From positions 186,001 to 250,000 of the forward strand of contig NZ_CDPP01000006.1 in assembly GCF_000829905.1 (NCBI RefSeq): a stretch of 64,000 nucleotides of DNA, in the 5' to 3' direction. Below, one piece after another: positions 1 to 12,933 of this stretch. The notes beneath the pieces were generated by a model, which was not told the origin of the DNA, searched no databases, and saw only the letters and a program-made list of their open reading frames with translations. A program made the translations under genes and the position numbers. This DNA comes from Beduini massiliensis (GTDB lineage: Bacteria; Bacillota_I; Bacilli_A; Erysipelotrichales; Coprobacillaceae). Each line of letters opens with the position of its first letter. Positions within the stretch are counted from its first letter, which is position 1.

Positions 1-6
1 TTATGT

Positions 7-13
7 CCTCCTT
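7..13 (-). promoter_or_regulatory. Ribosome binding site of the next S10-operon gene
   Basis: Read on the minus strand this is AAGGAGG, followed by six bases to the window edge. It lies just past the L24 stop codon, so it should serve the next gene of the operon, which by the conserved order would be rplE (L5). The start codon itself is outside the window. Confidence 0.6.
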
Positions 14-15
14 CC

Positions 16-339
16 TTATTTTTTCTTACTTTTATCAATTTGTTTTCCAGATTTTTTAGCGATACGAATTTTACGTCCGTCAACTCTTTCAAAACCGATT
101 TTTGTAATTGATTTAGCTTTTTCATCATAATAAGCTACGTTAGATACATGGATTGGGGCTTCTCTGGAGATAATACCACCTTCAGGATCTTGCTGAGAAG
201 GTTTGATATGTTTTGTTACCATATTAACGCCTTCAACAACGACTCTGTTTTCTTTAGGAAGAGTTTGTAGTACTTCACCTTGTTTACCTTTATCTTTACC
301 TGCGATAACTTCTACTTTGTCACCTACACGTATTTTCAT
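16..339 (-). CDS. rplX: 50S ribosomal protein L24
   Basis: L24 binds 23S rRNA early in large-subunit assembly. The 107-residue product opens with a KOW motif (residues 3-30, with [18 protein letters not shown]), which is the family signature, and ends in a lysine-rich tail. Length is typical. It is preceded by an AGGAGG-type site and follows rplN by 14 bases in the S10 operon order L14-L24. Identification is secure; nothing unusual is seen. Confidence 0.97.
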   Translation of the reverse strand: MKIRVGDKVEVIAGKDKGKQGEVLQTLPKENRVVVEGVNMVTKHIKPSQQDPEGGIISREAPIHVSNVAYYDEKAKSITKIGFERVDGRKIRIAKKSGKQIDKSKKK

Positions 340-353
340 ACTTATACCTCCTA

Positions 354-722
354 TTATAATACTTCAGGAGCAAGTGAAACGATTTTCATGAAATCTGCAT
401 CTCTTAACTCTCTGGCAACAGGACCAAAAATACGAGTCCCTCTAGGTGATTTATCATCTTTAATAAGAACAACTGCATTGTCATCAAATTTAATGTAAGA
501 TCCGTTTGTACGACCTACACCGTATTTTGTTCTTACCACAACTGCTTTAACAACATCACCTTTTTTAACGGCACCACCTGGAGCGGCACTCTTTACTGTA
601 CATACAACGATATCACCGATACCGCTTGATTTTTTATTTGAACCACCAAGATTTCTGATAACTAATACTTCCTTAGCACCAGTATTGTCGGCTACTTTTA
701 ATCTAGATTCATTCTGGACCAT
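354..722 (-). CDS. rplN: 50S ribosomal protein L14
   Basis: L14 is a core 50S protein at the subunit interface. The product is 122 residues, the exact usual length, starting [18 protein letters not shown] and carrying the family block [19 protein letters not shown]. It sits between rpsQ and rplX in the conserved S10 order with an AAAGGAGG site about seven bases before the ATG. It is translated as part of the polycistronic S10 message. Confidence 0.98.
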   Translation of the reverse strand: MVQNESRLKVADNTGAKEVLVIRNLGGSNKKSSGIGDIVVCTVKSAAPGGAVKKGDVVKAVVVRTKYGVGRTNGSYIKFDDNAVVLIKDDKSPRGTRIFGPVARELRDADFMKIVSLAPEVL

Positions 723-748
723 TTCTATTTGACCTCCTTTCGAAGTAT

Positions 749-1009
749 TTAGATAACTTCAGCTTTTTTAACGACCTCTACTAAACGGAAACGTTTTGTA
801 GCAGATAACGGTCTTGTTTCCATAACTGTTACTGTATCACCGATTTTTGCAATACCTTCTTCATCATGAGCTTTAAACTTTTTAGAAGATTTCACACGTT
901 TTCCGTACAACTTATGTTTAACATGAGTTTCGACTAATACTGTAATTGTCTTATCCATTTTGTCAGAAATAACAGTTCCAGTATATACTTTACGACTATT
1001 TCTTTCCAT
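749..1009 (-). CDS. rpsQ: 30S ribosomal protein S17
   Basis: S17 is a primary 16S rRNA binder of the OB-fold type. The 86-residue product has the S17 signature near its middle ([20 protein letters not shown]) and the C-terminal block [16 protein letters not shown]. It lies 12 bases after rpmC and 26 bases before rplN, which is the standard operon position. Length is typical of Firmicutes. Confidence 0.97.
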   Translation of the reverse strand: MERNSRKVYTGTVISDKMDKTITVLVETHVKHKLYGKRVKSSKKFKAHDEEGIAKIGDTVTVMETRPLSATKRFRLVEVVKKAEVI

Positions 1010-1021
1010 TGTTCATCCTCC

Positions 1022-1219
1022 TTACTGGTTTAATTCTCTTTCTCTAATTACTGTCTTGATCTTTGCAATTGATTTACGCACTTGTCTAACACGAGCTGTG
1101 TTTTCTAATTGACCAGTTGCTTGTTGGAATCTTAATTCGAATAATTCTCTTTTATACTCTTCTACTTTGTTAAGTAACTCTTTAGTTTCGATTTCTCTGA
1201 TTTCTTGAACTTTCATCAT
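1022..1219 (-). CDS. rpmC: 50S ribosomal protein L29
   Basis: L29 sits near the polypeptide exit tunnel. The 65-residue product is a predicted two-helix protein with the family motif [20 protein letters not shown]. Its ATG shares one base with the stop of rplP (TAATG arrangement), so translation is probably coupled. A second ATG follows at once, leaving the exact start open by one codon. Confidence 0.96.
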   Translation of the reverse strand: MMKVQEIREIETKELLNKVEEYKRELFELRFQQATGQLENTARVRQVRKSIAKIKTVIRERELNQ

Positions 1220-1629
1220 TACTCACCTTTCTTAATGATTTTACATTTGATCGGTAGTTTATGAGATGCAAGTCTTAAAGCTTCACGTGCTGTATCTTCA
1301 TCAACACCTGCTACTTCAAACATCACTCTACCTTGTTTTACTACTGCTACCCATTCTTCTGGATTACCTTTTCCGGAACCCATACGTACTTCTAATGGTT
1401 TTTTTGTTTTTGCTAAATGAGGGAAGATTCTAATCCATACTTGACCACCACGTTTCATGTGACGGTTGATGGCGATACGTGCAGCTTCGATTTGACGGCT
1501 TGTAATCCAAGCACCTTCAGCTGCTTTTAATCCATATTCTCCAAATGATACTTCTGCTCCACCTTTTGTTTTACCTTCGTATCTAACTCTGTGTGGTCTT
1601 CTGTATTTTGTTCTTTTAGGCATCAACAT
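1219..1629 (-). CDS. rplP: 50S ribosomal protein L16
   Basis: L16 helps organise the aminoacyl-tRNA site of the 50S subunit. The 136-residue product begins [19 protein letters not shown] and contains the signatures [16 protein letters not shown] and [18 protein letters not shown]. The first ATG matches the common family start; the second Met two codons on is the alternative. It lies two bases after rpsC and overlaps rpmC by one base. Confidence 0.97.
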   Translation of the reverse strand: MLMPKRTKYRRPHRVRYEGKTKGGAEVSFGEYGLKAAEGAWITSRQIEAARIAINRHMKRGGQVWIRIFPHLAKTKKPLEVRMGSGKGNPEEWVAVVKQGRVMFEVAGVDEDTAREALRLASHKLPIKCKIIKKGE

Positions 1630-1631
1630 GG

Positions 1632-2285
1632 TTATTTATCCCCTTTCTTCTTTTCTGGTAAGATTTCTCCCTTGCAAATCCAAACTTTAACTCCTAATTT
1701 ACCATAAGTAGTATCCGCTTCAGCAGTAGCATAATCAATGTCAGCTCTTAAAGTATGAAGAGGTACGTTACCTTCAGAATATCCTTCGGCACGAGCCATA
1801 TCAGCTCCGCCAAGACGTCCTGAAACGCTAGTTTTAATTCCTTTTGCTCCAGCTCTCATTGCTCTTTGAATAGCACGTTTTTGTACTGTTCTGAATGAAG
1901 CACGGTTTTCTAATTGTTCAGCGATGCTTCTAGCAACTAACTGAGCAACTACATCCGGATTTTTGATTTCAACAATGTTAATAAATACTTGTTTATCACC
2001 AGTAATTTTTGCTACTTTTTTACGTAATGCTTCTACTGATTCACCATCTTTACCGATAACGATACCTGGTCTAGCAGTATGAACATAAACGTTTACACGA
2101 TTTTTAGTTCTTTCAATTTCAATTCTTGATACAGAAGCAGATTTCAATTCTTTTCCTAAGAATTCACGGATTTTGATATCTTCATGTAATAATCCTGCGA
2201 AATCTTTATCATTAGCGTACCATCTTGAATCCCAATTACGGTTAATACCTACACGTAATCCTATTGGACTAACTTTTTGACCCAT
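1632..2285 (-). CDS. rpsC: 30S ribosomal protein S3
   Basis: S3 lines the mRNA entry channel. The 217-residue product has an N-terminal KH domain (residues about 40-105, with [18 protein letters not shown] holding the GxxG loop) and the S3 C-terminal block [18 protein letters not shown]. Length is typical for Firmicutes. It is preceded by an AAGGAGG site and follows rplV by 18 bases. Confidence 0.98.
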   Translation of the reverse strand: MGQKVSPIGLRVGINRNWDSRWYANDKDFAGLLHEDIKIREFLGKELKSASVSRIEIERTKNRVNVYVHTARPGIVIGKDGESVEALRKKVAKITGDKQVFINIVEIKNPDVVAQLVARSIAEQLENRASFRTVQKRAIQRAMRAGAKGIKTSVSGRLGGADMARAEGYSEGNVPLHTLRADIDYATAEADTTYGKLGVKVWICKGEILPEKKKGDK

Positions 2286-2303
2286 TGTGTAACCTCCTTC
2301 TTA

Positions 2304-2636
2304 CTATCTTTCATCTACCACAACTGTGATATGACTAGTTCTTTTTAAAATTTGAGCGCCACTACCTTTTGCTTTAGTAGTATATCTCTTTAAAGTTGGA
2401 CCTTCATCAACATAAATTTCCTTGATGAATAATTTATCTGCATCTAATCCTTGATTGTTAACAGCGTTTGAAGCTGCTGATTTTACTACTTTATAAACTG
2501 CCGGACTAGCTGATTTGTTAGTATATTCTAAAATACCTAACGCTTCCTTTACATCCTTACCCCTAACCAAGTCTACAACTAATCTTGTTTTCTGAGGGGC
2601 AACACGAATCATTTTAGCTGTTGCTCTAGCTTCCAT
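2304..2636 (-). CDS. rplV: 50S ribosomal protein L22
   Basis: L22 extends a beta-hairpin into the nascent-peptide tunnel next to the macrolide site. The 110-residue product carries the conserved [16 protein letters not shown] and a C-terminal hairpin region containing [18 protein letters not shown]. No insertion or deletion typical of macrolide resistance is obvious from inspection. It lies between rpsS and rpsC as expected. Confidence 0.97.
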   Translation of the reverse strand: MEARATAKMIRVAPQKTRLVVDLVRGKDVKEALGILEYTNKSASPAVYKVVKSAASNAVNNQGLDADKLFIKEIYVDEGPTLKRYTTKAKGSGAQILKRTSHITVVVDER

Positions 2637-2653
2637 GACATCTTCCTCCTCTC

Positions 2654-2935
2654 TTATTTCTTACCTGCTTTTTTGTCATCTGCACCATGACCATGGTAAG
2701 TTCTTGTTGGAGCGAATTCTCCTAATTTGTGTCCTACCATATCTTCAGTTACATAAACTGGAATATGTTCTTTTCCATTATACACTGCAAATGTATGCTC
2801 AATAAATTGAGGGAAAATAGTTGAACGTCTTGACCAAGTTTTAATAACTTCTTTTTTACCAGAAGCGTTTAATGCTTCTACTTTTTTCATTAAGTGACCA
2901 TCTACGAAAGGCCCTTTTTTAAGACTACGTGACAT
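2654..2935 (-). CDS. rpsS: 30S ribosomal protein S19
   Basis: S19 forms part of the 30S head and a subunit bridge. The 93-residue product starts [20 protein letters not shown] and has the family block [15 protein letters not shown]. It follows rplB by 14 bases and has a GGAGG site ahead of the ATG. Length and sequence are typical. Confidence 0.97.
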   Translation of the reverse strand: MSRSLKKGPFVDGHLMKKVEALNASGKKEVIKTWSRRSTIFPQFIEHTFAVYNGKEHIPVYVTEDMVGHKLGEFAPTRTYHGHGADDKKAGKK

Positions 2936-2949
2936 TATTTTATCCTCCT

Positions 2950-3783
2950 TTATTTAGCATTACGACGACGAACTATTAATTTAGTTGAAGCCTTTTTAGA
3001 TTTTCTAGTTTTAACACCAAGTGCTTTTTTACCCCAAGGTGTCATTGGTGCTTTACGACCGATTGAAGTTTTACCTTCACCACCACCATGAGGGTGATCA
3101 TTAGGGTTCATTACAGAACCACGAACAGTTGGTCTTACACCTTTCCATCTCATACGTCCGGCTTTACCATAGTTTACTAGTCCATGATCTTCATTTCCTA
3201 CTACACCAACAGTTGCTGTACATACTGATAAGAATTTTCTAACTTCACCAGAAGCTAATCTGATAATAACATATTTGTCTTCTTTCCCTAAGATTTGAGC
3301 AGACACACCAGCAGCTCTTGCTAACTGTCCACCTTTACCTGGGTGCATTTCGATATTGTGGATAACAGTACCTTCAGGCATATTTCCCATTGGCAATGAG
3401 TTTCCTACTTTAATATCGGCATTTTCAGAAGCAATGATTTGCATTCCTACTTCTAATCCTTTTGGAGCTAAGATATATCTTTTTTCACCATCAGCATAAT
3501 TGATCAACGCAATGTTTGCTGTTCTGTTTGGATCATATTCAATAGTTGCTACTTTTCCAGGAACGTCTAATTTATTACGCTTGAAATCGATAATACGGTA
3601 TAAACGTTTATGCCCACCACCATGATGACGAGTAGTGATAACACCTTGGTTATTACGTCCACCTTTTTTACCGAAACGAACAACTAGTGATTTTTGTGGT
3701 TTATTTGTTGTAATTTCATCATAAGTTAATGATGTCATATTACGACGACCATTTGTGACTGGCTTATATTTCTTAATTGCCAT
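2950..3783 (-). CDS. rplB: 50S ribosomal protein L2
   Basis: L2 is needed for subunit association and peptidyl-transferase function. The 277-residue product contains the RNA-binding domain ([20 protein letters not shown]) and the C-terminal signature [20 protein letters not shown], including the conserved His near residue 230. Length is canonical. The rplW-rplB gap is 49 bases, the longest inside this part of the operon. Confidence 0.98.
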   Translation of the reverse strand: MAIKKYKPVTNGRRNMTSLTYDEITTNKPQKSLVVRFGKKGGRNNQGVITTRHHGGGHKRLYRIIDFKRNKLDVPGKVATIEYDPNRTANIALINYADGEKRYILAPKGLEVGMQIIASENADIKVGNSLPMGNMPEGTVIHNIEMHPGKGGQLARAAGVSAQILGKEDKYVIIRLASGEVRKFLSVCTATVGVVGNEDHGLVNYGKAGRMRWKGVRPTVRGSVMNPNDHPHGGGEGKTSIGRKAPMTPWGKKALGVKTRKSKKASTKLIVRRRNAK

Positions 3784-3832
3784 CTCTAGTTTCCTCCTAT
3801 TTTCTGGGTAAGCTTACCCAATAATGTATCGA

Positions 3833-4123
3833 CTATTCTTCACCGAATAAATCGATTGAGCTTCCTTCAGCTAATGTAACAATAGCTTTTTTTCTTCTGT
3901 TAGTTTTACCTGTGTATTTACCAACACGTTTAGTTTTAGCTCTAACTCTGATTACGTTTACTCTCTCAACTTTAACGTCGAACATTTTTTCTACAGCAGT
4001 TTTGATTTCATTCTTGTTTGCTGTTAATTCAACGTCAAATGTATATTTATTTTCTTCAGCTTGTAATGTTAAAGATTTCTCTGTTAATACAGGTTTCTTT
4101 AATACGTCAGTAATATGTGCCAT
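3833..4123 (-). CDS. rplW: 50S ribosomal protein L23
   Basis: L23 sits at the tunnel exit and is the docking point for signal recognition particle and trigger factor. The 96-residue product has the family blocks [11 protein letters not shown] and [20 protein letters not shown]. Its ATG shares one base with the rplD stop (TAATG), suggesting coupled translation. Confidence 0.97.
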   Translation of the reverse strand: MAHITDVLKKPVLTEKSLTLQAEENKYTFDVELTANKNEIKTAVEKMFDVKVERVNVIRVRAKTKRVGKYTGKTNRRKKAIVTLAEGSSIDLFGEE

Positions 4124-4746
4124 TATGCAAGCACCTCCTCAATTGCTTTTACAGCAGCTTCAGTGATGATCATTTTATTACTGTTTAAGATATCATATAC
4201 GTTGATTTTGTTAGCTTCTAAAATCATCACTCCTGGGATGTTTCTAGCAGATAACGCTACATTCATATCGATTTCATCAACAACTAATAATGTTTTTGCT
4301 GGAGCTTGAAGATTTTCTAATACTTTTATCATCGCTTTAGTTTTTGGAGCTTCCATAGTGATTGTATCTACTACAGTCAATTCAGAATCCACAACTTTGC
4401 TTGATAATGCAGATCTTAATGCAAGTCTACCAACTTTACGATTAAGTTTGAAGCCATATTTTCTTGGAGTAGGTCCGAAAACAACTCCCCCACCACGCCA
4501 TTGAGGCGCACGAGTTGAACCTTGTCTTGCTCTACCTGTTCCTTTTTGTCTCCATGGTTTTTTACCACCACCGGCAACTTCTGTACGATTTTTAACTTTA
4601 TGTGTTCCTTGTCTGATAGATGCTCTTTGTAATAACACCATATCAAACATCGCTTGTTTATTTGGTTCGATACCGAATACCATATCGTTTAATTCGATTT
4701 CTTTTACATTAGCACCATCTTGGTTGTATACTGCAACTTTTGCCAT
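4123..4746 (-). CDS. rplD: 50S ribosomal protein L4
   Basis: L4 is a tunnel protein and, in gamma-proteobacteria, the autogenous regulator of the S10 operon. The 207-residue product contains the long loop signature [20 protein letters not shown] around residues 64-83, near the macrolide site, with no visible alteration. Whether it regulates this operon is unknown. Confidence 0.97.
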   Translation of the reverse strand: MAKVAVYNQDGANVKEIELNDMVFGIEPNKQAMFDMVLLQRASIRQGTHKVKNRTEVAGGGKKPWRQKGTGRARQGSTRAPQWRGGGVVFGPTPRKYGFKLNRKVGRLALRSALSSKVVDSELTVVDTITMEAPKTKAMIKVLENLQAPAKTLLVVDEIDMNVALSARNIPGVMILEANKINVYDILNSNKMIITEAAVKAIEEVLA

Positions 4747-4770
4747 TTGTAAAATCCTCCTTCCCTACAA

Positions 4771-5520
4771 TTATTCAGCAGCTTCAGCTGTCACTTCAAC
4801 TGCCGCTTCTGTATTTTCTTCTACAGCTGTTACTTCTTCGATTTCTTCCACTGGTTGTTGATTTACTACTAATTCAACAGCAGGGTTTACTTTTCCGTTT
4901 CCTTTAACAGCAGATTTTACAATTACTAAACCTTTTTTAGGTCCTGGAATTGAACCTTTGATTAATAATAAGTTATTTTCAACGTCAACTGCTACGATTT
5001 CTAAGTTCTGAATCGTTCTCGTTACGTTCCCCATTTGTCCTGGTAATTTTTTACCTGGAGCAATACGGTTTGGAGCAATTGGCCCCATTGATCCAACGAT
5101 TCTATGAGCTCCTGACCCATGTCCTTTAGGACCAATTTTTTGACCATGTCTCTTAATTACACCTTGATAACCTTTACCTTTTGAAGTTCCTTGTACATCT
5201 ACTACTTCGCCAGCTACAAAGCTATCAACTTTAATTGAGTCTCCAACTTCATAACTCATCATTTCGCTATAACGAAACTCTCTAACGAAGCGCTTAGGGG
5301 CAGTATTTGCCTTGCTAGCAATTCCCTTTTCAGGTTTGTTTGCTAAACTTTCTCTTTTGTCTTCGAAACCAACTTGGATGGCTTCGTAACCGTCGTTTTC
5401 TACTGTTTTCTTTTGTAATACAACGTTTTCAGTAGCTTCAACTACAGTTACAGGAATTAAAGACCCATCAGTTGTAAATACTTGAGTCATTCCTAATTTA
5501 CGACCTAAGATTCCTTTCAT
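4771..5520 (-). CDS. rplC: 50S ribosomal protein L3 with an acidic tail
   Basis: L3 starts 50S assembly and reaches toward the peptidyl-transferase centre. The core (residues 1-215) is typical: [15 protein letters not shown] at the start and the loop block [20 protein letters not shown]. The 249-residue length exceeds the usual 205-215 because of a C-terminal extension of about 30 residues that is very rich in Glu, Val and Ala and lacks basic residues. The extension is unlike RNA-binding tails; its role is unknown. Confidence 0.96.
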   Translation of the reverse strand: MKGILGRKLGMTQVFTTDGSLIPVTVVEATENVVLQKKTVENDGYEAIQVGFEDKRESLANKPEKGIASKANTAPKRFVREFRYSEMMSYEVGDSIKVDSFVAGEVVDVQGTSKGKGYQGVIKRHGQKIGPKGHGSGAHRIVGSMGPIAPNRIAPGKKLPGQMGNVTRTIQNLEIVAVDVENNLLLIKGSIPGPKKGLVIVKSAVKGNGKVNPAVELVVNQQPVEEIEEVTAVEENTEAAVEVTAEAAE

Positions 5521-5544
5521 GAGTTACACCTTTTACCTTTCATT

Positions 5545-5853
5545 CTATAATTTGATTTCGATATCCACACCACTAGGTAATTCTAATCTAGTTAAAACAT
5601 CAATTGTTTCTGGTGTTGGATTAACGATGTCGATTAAACGCTTATGTGTTCTGATTTCGAATTGTTCACGTGAATCTTTGTACTTGTGAACCGCTCTCAA
5701 TACTGTGTAAATTTCTTTTTCAGTTGGTAAAGGTACTGGACCTACCACCTGTGCACCAGTCTTTTTAGCTGCTGCTACGATTTTTTCAGAAGACCCGTCT
5801 AAGATCTTGTGATCAAAAGCTTTTAATCTAATTCTAATTTTGTTGTTTGCCAT
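5545..5853 (-). CDS. rpsJ: 30S ribosomal protein S10
   Basis: S10 is a 30S head protein and, as NusE, a transcription antitermination partner of NusB and NusG. The 102-residue product has the canonical block [32 protein letters not shown] near its end (seen across residues 68-99). It is the first gene of the operon, with an AAAGGAGG site before its ATG and a long leader upstream. Confidence 0.98.
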   Translation of the reverse strand: MANNKIRIRLKAFDHKILDGSSEKIVAAAKKTGAQVVGPVPLPTEKEIYTVLRAVHKYKDSREQFEIRTHKRLIDIVNPTPETIDVLTRLELPSGVDIEIKL

Positions 5854-5977
5854 GTTTACTTCCTCCTTTCGCCTATTTAAATAATAGACTGCTCCATGCG
5901 AATTACCTGAAACACTGCCATGACAACGTTTATCGGTGTTTCAGCAACCTCGCACTTCTTCGCACGCCAACGGATAG
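5854..5977 (-). promoter_or_regulatory. 5' leader of the S10 operon with a 9-bp hairpin
   Basis: The message from the promoter at 5978-6006 would carry about 120 untranslated bases. Within it, CTGAAACAC at 5907-5915 can pair with GTGTTTCAG at 5936-5944, giving a 9-bp stem around a 20-base loop. No U-run follows, so it is not an intrinsic terminator. It could be a site for autogenous control by a ribosomal protein, but I do not recognise a known leader family. Confidence 0.45.
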
Positions 5978-6006
5978 ATTATATACTAAATATTCCCTAT
6001 TTACAA
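5978..6006 (-). promoter_or_regulatory. Promoter of the S10 operon
   Basis: On the minus strand the sequence gives a -35 box TTGTAA (6001-6006), a 17-base spacer and a perfect -10 box TATAAT (5978-5983). It is the only strong promoter between the rRNA operon terminator and rpsJ, so the S10 operon has its own start rather than depending on read-through. Confidence 0.8.
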
Positions 6007-6065
6007 GCCTTTTTTTCATTTATTTTAAAAAAATTTCAATATTCTTCATTCCTCTTATAAAGTAA

Positions 6066-6108
6066 GAAAAGATAGATTAAAAGCCCTGCTTTTTCATTCT
6101 ATCTTTTC
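6066..6108. terminator. Long imperfect hairpin, possible terminator
   Basis: GAAAAGATAG (6066-6075) pairs with CTATCTTTTC (6099-6108), and an inner AAAAGC/GCTTTT stem lies at 6079-6093. Both sides have short T-rich stretches, so it could stop transcription on either strand, acting as a second terminator behind the rRNA operon. The flanking T-tracts are weak, so the role is uncertain. Confidence 0.35.
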
Positions 6109-6301
6109 CTATTCTATTATATATAAATACATTCTTTTTCTGCCAAGCTCAATATATATGTTCCAAATTCTTTCTTATTAAGCCATTTTGTTTTTAAAAC
6201 GTGATTGCTGCTTATCCTAATAAGATGAAAAGAGAAATAGTACACAAAAAAGAGTAGAAATCTCTCTTCTCTCTCTATAGACAAGTCTCTTTCCAATACA
6301 T

Positions 6302-6327
6302 AAAAAAAAGGAGGAACTCCTCCTTCT
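6302..6327 (-). terminator. rRNA operon terminator
   Basis: On the minus strand GGAGGA/TCCTCC arms form a compact hairpin directly followed by a run of eight T. It lies just past the 5S rRNA 3' end, as expected for the end of an rrn operon. The stretch 6109-6301 between this and the hairpin near 6066 holds no gene or clear signal. Confidence 0.85.
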
Positions 6328-6330
6328 CTT

Positions 6331-6440
6331 ACCCGGCAATCTGCTATTTTCGCGATCGCTCACTATCTTCGCCGTTGATATGCTTAACTTCTGTGTTCGA
6401 GATGGTTACAGGTGTCTCCATATCCCCATCATCACCGGAT
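6331..6440 (-). rRNA. rrf: 5S ribosomal RNA
   Basis: The minus strand reads ATCCGGTGATGATGGGGATA at the 5' end and contains the conserved CGAACACAGAAGTTAAGC. The two ends pair over ten bases (6331-6340 with 6431-6440), which is helix I, so the boundaries are set by the sequence. Length 110 nt. It is the last gene of the rRNA operon. Confidence 0.93.
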
Positions 6441-6458
6441 TCCTCTGAGCTCTCACTC

Positions 6459-6474
6459 AAAACTGGATAATAAG
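6459..6474 (-). other. Downstream arm of the 23S precursor processing stem
   Basis: AAAACTGGATAATAAG here is the exact reverse complement of the sequence at 9486-9501, just before the 23S 5' end. In the precursor transcript these arms can pair across 23S rRNA, the usual substrate for RNase III or Mini-III maturation. A mini-III gene (mrnC) is present at 34425-34835. Confidence 0.7.
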
Positions 6475-6488
6475 TTCTTTCTTCTTCT

Positions 6489-9398
<2,910 letters not shown>

Positions 9399-9485
9399 GA
9401 TTTGCTTTTGTTACTTTTTCTTAGTTTTTTCGACTATTAGGAAAGATCCTTGATTTCTCCTGATCTTTCTAATATTTCTTTTCAT

Positions 9486-9501
9486 CTTATTATCCAGTTT
9501 T
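9486..9501 (-). other. Upstream arm of the 23S precursor processing stem
   Basis: CTTATTATCCAGTTTT on the plus strand is complementary to 6459-6474. The pair flanks the mature 23S gene. The rest of the 16S-23S spacer (about 9399-9560) contains no tRNA gene. Confidence 0.7.
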
Positions 9502-9533
9502 CAATGATCTCTTTTCCTTGAGTGTCTCCACTC

Positions 9534-9548
9534 AAAACTGAACAGAAC
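9534..9548 (-). other. Downstream arm of the 16S precursor processing stem
   Basis: AAAACTGAACAGAAC is the exact reverse complement of 11192-11206, so the two can pair across 16S rRNA in the precursor. This is the expected processing stalk for 16S maturation. Confidence 0.7.
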
Positions 9549-9560
9549 CTTTTTCTCCTT

Positions 9561-11090
<1,530 letters not shown>

Positions 11091-11191
11091 TTTATATCAT
11101 CAAAGTGTTTTTCTTTGACTCTTTTGTCTTCTGACTTTTGTTTCTTTTTTTCTTCTCAATTTTCTTTCTTTCGATCGAAATTGTTTGACGT

Positions 11192-11206
11192 GTTCTGTTC
11201 AGTTTT
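11192..11206 (-). other. Upstream arm of the 16S precursor processing stem
   Basis: GTTCTGTTCAGTTTT pairs with 9534-9548 across the 16S gene. It lies between the rRNA promoter and the mature 16S 5' end, in a leader of about 145 bases (11091-11237). Confidence 0.7.
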
Positions 11207-11243
11207 CAATGGTCTCCGCGGCCCTTGATTGGACTGCCTGTTT

Positions 11244-11272
11244 ATATTACCACGTCCTTCCTCTCTTGACAA
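11244..11272 (-). promoter_or_regulatory. rRNA operon promoter
   Basis: On the minus strand the -35 box is TTGTCA (11267-11272), the spacer is 17 bases and the -10 box is TAATAT (11244-11249). An A/T-rich tract lies directly upstream (11273-11300), which could act as an UP element. I see only this one promoter for the operon. Confidence 0.75.
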
Positions 11273-11315
11273 GTCTTTTTTATTATTTTTTGAATTTTTT
11301 TGAATAATATGGAAA

Positions 11316-11343
11316 ACAAAAACCAGAGATTTCTCTCTGGTTT
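11316..11343 (-). terminator. Terminator of the PTS EIIC gene
   Basis: On the minus strand AACCAGAGA and TCTCTGGTT arms enclose a GAAA loop and are followed by TTTGTTTT. It lies 20 bases past the EIIC stop and separates that gene from the rRNA promoter. Confidence 0.85.
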
Positions 11344-11362
11344 GTTGAGCAATAGCTAGTTT

Positions 11363-12715
11363 TTATTCTGCATTGGCATTTTGTTTGTTTGATACCATAA
11401 CGAATGGCATCCATAATAATGTCAATAGTACAATTTCGATAGCGTTGTAAATCGCTGCCTTGATTCCTCCACCTGTTGCTAAGAATGCATACAAGATTGG
11501 CGGTGTTACCCAAGGTGCTGTTAACGAAACTCTCTCGATAATGTTCAAATCCATTAAGATATAAGTCAATGCTGCCAAAATAACTGGTCCTGCAATGAAC
11601 GGTAACATGTAGACAGGGTTCATTACGATAGGTACACCAAATGTGATAGGTTCATTAATTTCGAATAAACCTGGTGCAATTGAGATTCCGATAACTGTAC
11701 GTTCTGCTTGTACTTTACCAAAGATCAATACGGCAATGATTAATCCTAATGTTGATCCTGATCCACCGATAACAGCAAATGGTGACATACCATGAGCGAT
11801 GTTTGGAATATCTGCTCCTGTTTTTCCTGCTTCATAAGCTGCTGTGTTTTCTAGTAACATTGGAGTAAAGATTGGTGTTGTTACTGATCCAACAATGTTT
11901 GCCCCATGTAACCCGAATACCCATAAGAAGTTAATTAAGAAGTAAACTAAGATTACTGTACCTAATGTATCGGCTACACTGTTTAATGGTGCAGACACGA
12001 ATTTCTGTACGATTACCCATAAGTTCATTCCTGCTAATTTGTCAATATAGATTCCAGCTGCTACAATTAAGATAACTGTAATGATAGCTGGGATCAATAC
12101 TGTAAATGATCCGGCTACTGCTGGTGGTACTCCATCAGGCAACGTGATTTTTAATTTATCGTTTCTTGATAATCTTACGAAGATTTCTGCAACGATAATC
12201 GTTAAAATCATCCCTACGAACATCCCGTTTGAATCCAGTTTGTTCGCTGCTAATCCGCCGCTGGCTACATCTGCTGTTAATACATCTACATTCGTTGCTT
12301 TATCAGCCCATTTGTAGCTGTTCGTTAATGTTTGCACTGCTGGCGCTAATCCTAAATAGCAAGTTAAGGCTACAACTGAAGTGGCAATCCCATCTCCGTT
12401 TAATCCTTTTGCCATTTGGTATCCTAATGTCACAACTAACAAGATCGCCATCATGTTGATAGATCCTTTGTTAACTGCATTCATTACATCTTGAATACCT
12501 GTTGTTTTGATAAAGTTTGTGTATCCTTCTTGAATTGAAACAACGTTCAACCCGTTTTCTGCGAATACACCTTGGATGTTGTTGATCAATACCGCAATCG
12601 CACCAACGATTGTAACTGGCATGATAACAACGAAGGCATCCCTGATTGCAACTAAGTGTCTTTGAGACCCGATTCTAGCTGCAAGAGGGACAAATTTTTC
12701 TTCCAAAAATTTCAT
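11363..12715 (-). CDS. PTS EIIC permease, cellobiose/lactose family
   Basis: This is the membrane channel subunit of a phosphoenolpyruvate-dependent sugar transporter. The 450-residue, strongly hydrophobic product has the EIIC type 3 blocks GLHGANIVGSVTTPIFTP (about residues 270-287) and FEINEPITFGVPIVMNP (about 350-366), the latter carrying the family Glu. Similarity is to CelB/LicC-type beta-glucoside permeases; the substrate cannot be read from sequence. No EIIA, EIIB or glycosidase gene is next to it, so its partners must be encoded elsewhere. The ATG is nine bases after a GGGAGG site. The promoter carries two LacI/CcpA-type operators, so catabolite or substrate repression is likely. Confidence 0.88.
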   Translation of the reverse strand: MKFLEEKFVPLAARIGSQRHLVAIRDAFVVIMPVTIVGAIAVLINNIQGVFAENGLNVVSIQEGYTNFIKTTGIQDVMNAVNKGSINMMAILLVVTLGYQMAKGLNGDGIATSVVALTCYLGLAPAVQTLTNSYKWADKATNVDVLTADVASGGLAANKLDSNGMFVGMILTIIVAEIFVRLSRNDKLKITLPDGVPPAVAGSFTVLIPAIITVILIVAAGIYIDKLAGMNLWVIVQKFVSAPLNSVADTLGTVILVYFLINFLWVFGLHGANIVGSVTTPIFTPMLLENTAAYEAGKTGADIPNIAHGMSPFAVIGGSGSTLGLIIAVLIFGKVQAERTVIGISIAPGLFEINEPITFGVPIVMNPVYMLPFIAGPVILAALTYILMDLNIIERVSLTAPWVTPPILYAFLATGGGIKAAIYNAIEIVLLTLLWMPFVMVSNKQNANAE

Positions 12716-12792
12716 TGTCTTTTTTCCTCCCGTAAGGTTCAGCTAACGCCTGCTCAGAGCGCTAACTGATTGCTGTGTCTGTGCACTATTGT

Positions 12793-12821
12793 AGTATATA
12801 TTGTGGAAGCGCTTTTGTCAA
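12793..12821 (-). promoter_or_regulatory. Promoter of the PTS EIIC gene
   Basis: On the minus strand the -35 box is a perfect TTGACA (12816-12821), the spacer is 17 bases and the -10 box is TATACT (12793-12798). The spacer is largely filled by the operator at 12804-12817, so a bound repressor would block RNA polymerase. Confidence 0.85.
12804..12817. promoter_or_regulatory. cre-like / LacI-family operator inside the EIIC promoter
   Basis: TGGAAGCGCTTTTG resembles the catabolite-responsive element consensus built around a central CG and matches LacI-family operators in general. It lies between the -35 and -10 boxes. Either CcpA or a dedicated sugar repressor could bind; none is encoded next to it. 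Confidence 0.6.
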
Positions 12822-12827
12822 TCATTT

Positions 12828-12841
12828 TGGAAGCGATTTCC
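12828..12841. promoter_or_regulatory. Second cre-like / LacI-family operator
   Basis: TGGAAGCGATTTCC is a near palindrome repeating the core of the site 24 bases to the left, which is a little over two helical turns. The second site lies just upstream of the -35 box, allowing cooperative binding by one repressor. Confidence 0.55.
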
Positions 12842-12883
12842 GAAAAAAGTTCACATAAAATTCACAATTCAAAAAACATTATC

Positions 12884-12914
12884 TTGACAGTGACGCATGG
12901 TCAATCGCTATACT
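12884..12914 (+). promoter_or_regulatory. MerR-type promoter with a 19-bp spacer
   Basis: The -35 box TTGACA (12884-12889) and the -10 box TATACT (12909-12914) are separated by 19 bases instead of 17. TTGAC at 12884-12888 and GTCAA at 12900-12904 form an inverted repeat across the spacer. Overlong spacers with an inverted repeat are the hallmark of promoters that MerR-family activators untwist. The gene just downstream encodes a MerR-type protein, so autoregulation is the simple reading. Confidence 0.7.
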
Positions 12915-12933
12915 AAATACAGGAGGATGACAT

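Noticed and set aside
9399-9560. tRNA genes in the 16S-23S spacer
   Set aside because: No cloverleaf or CCA-type end is visible; the spacer holds only the processing arms.
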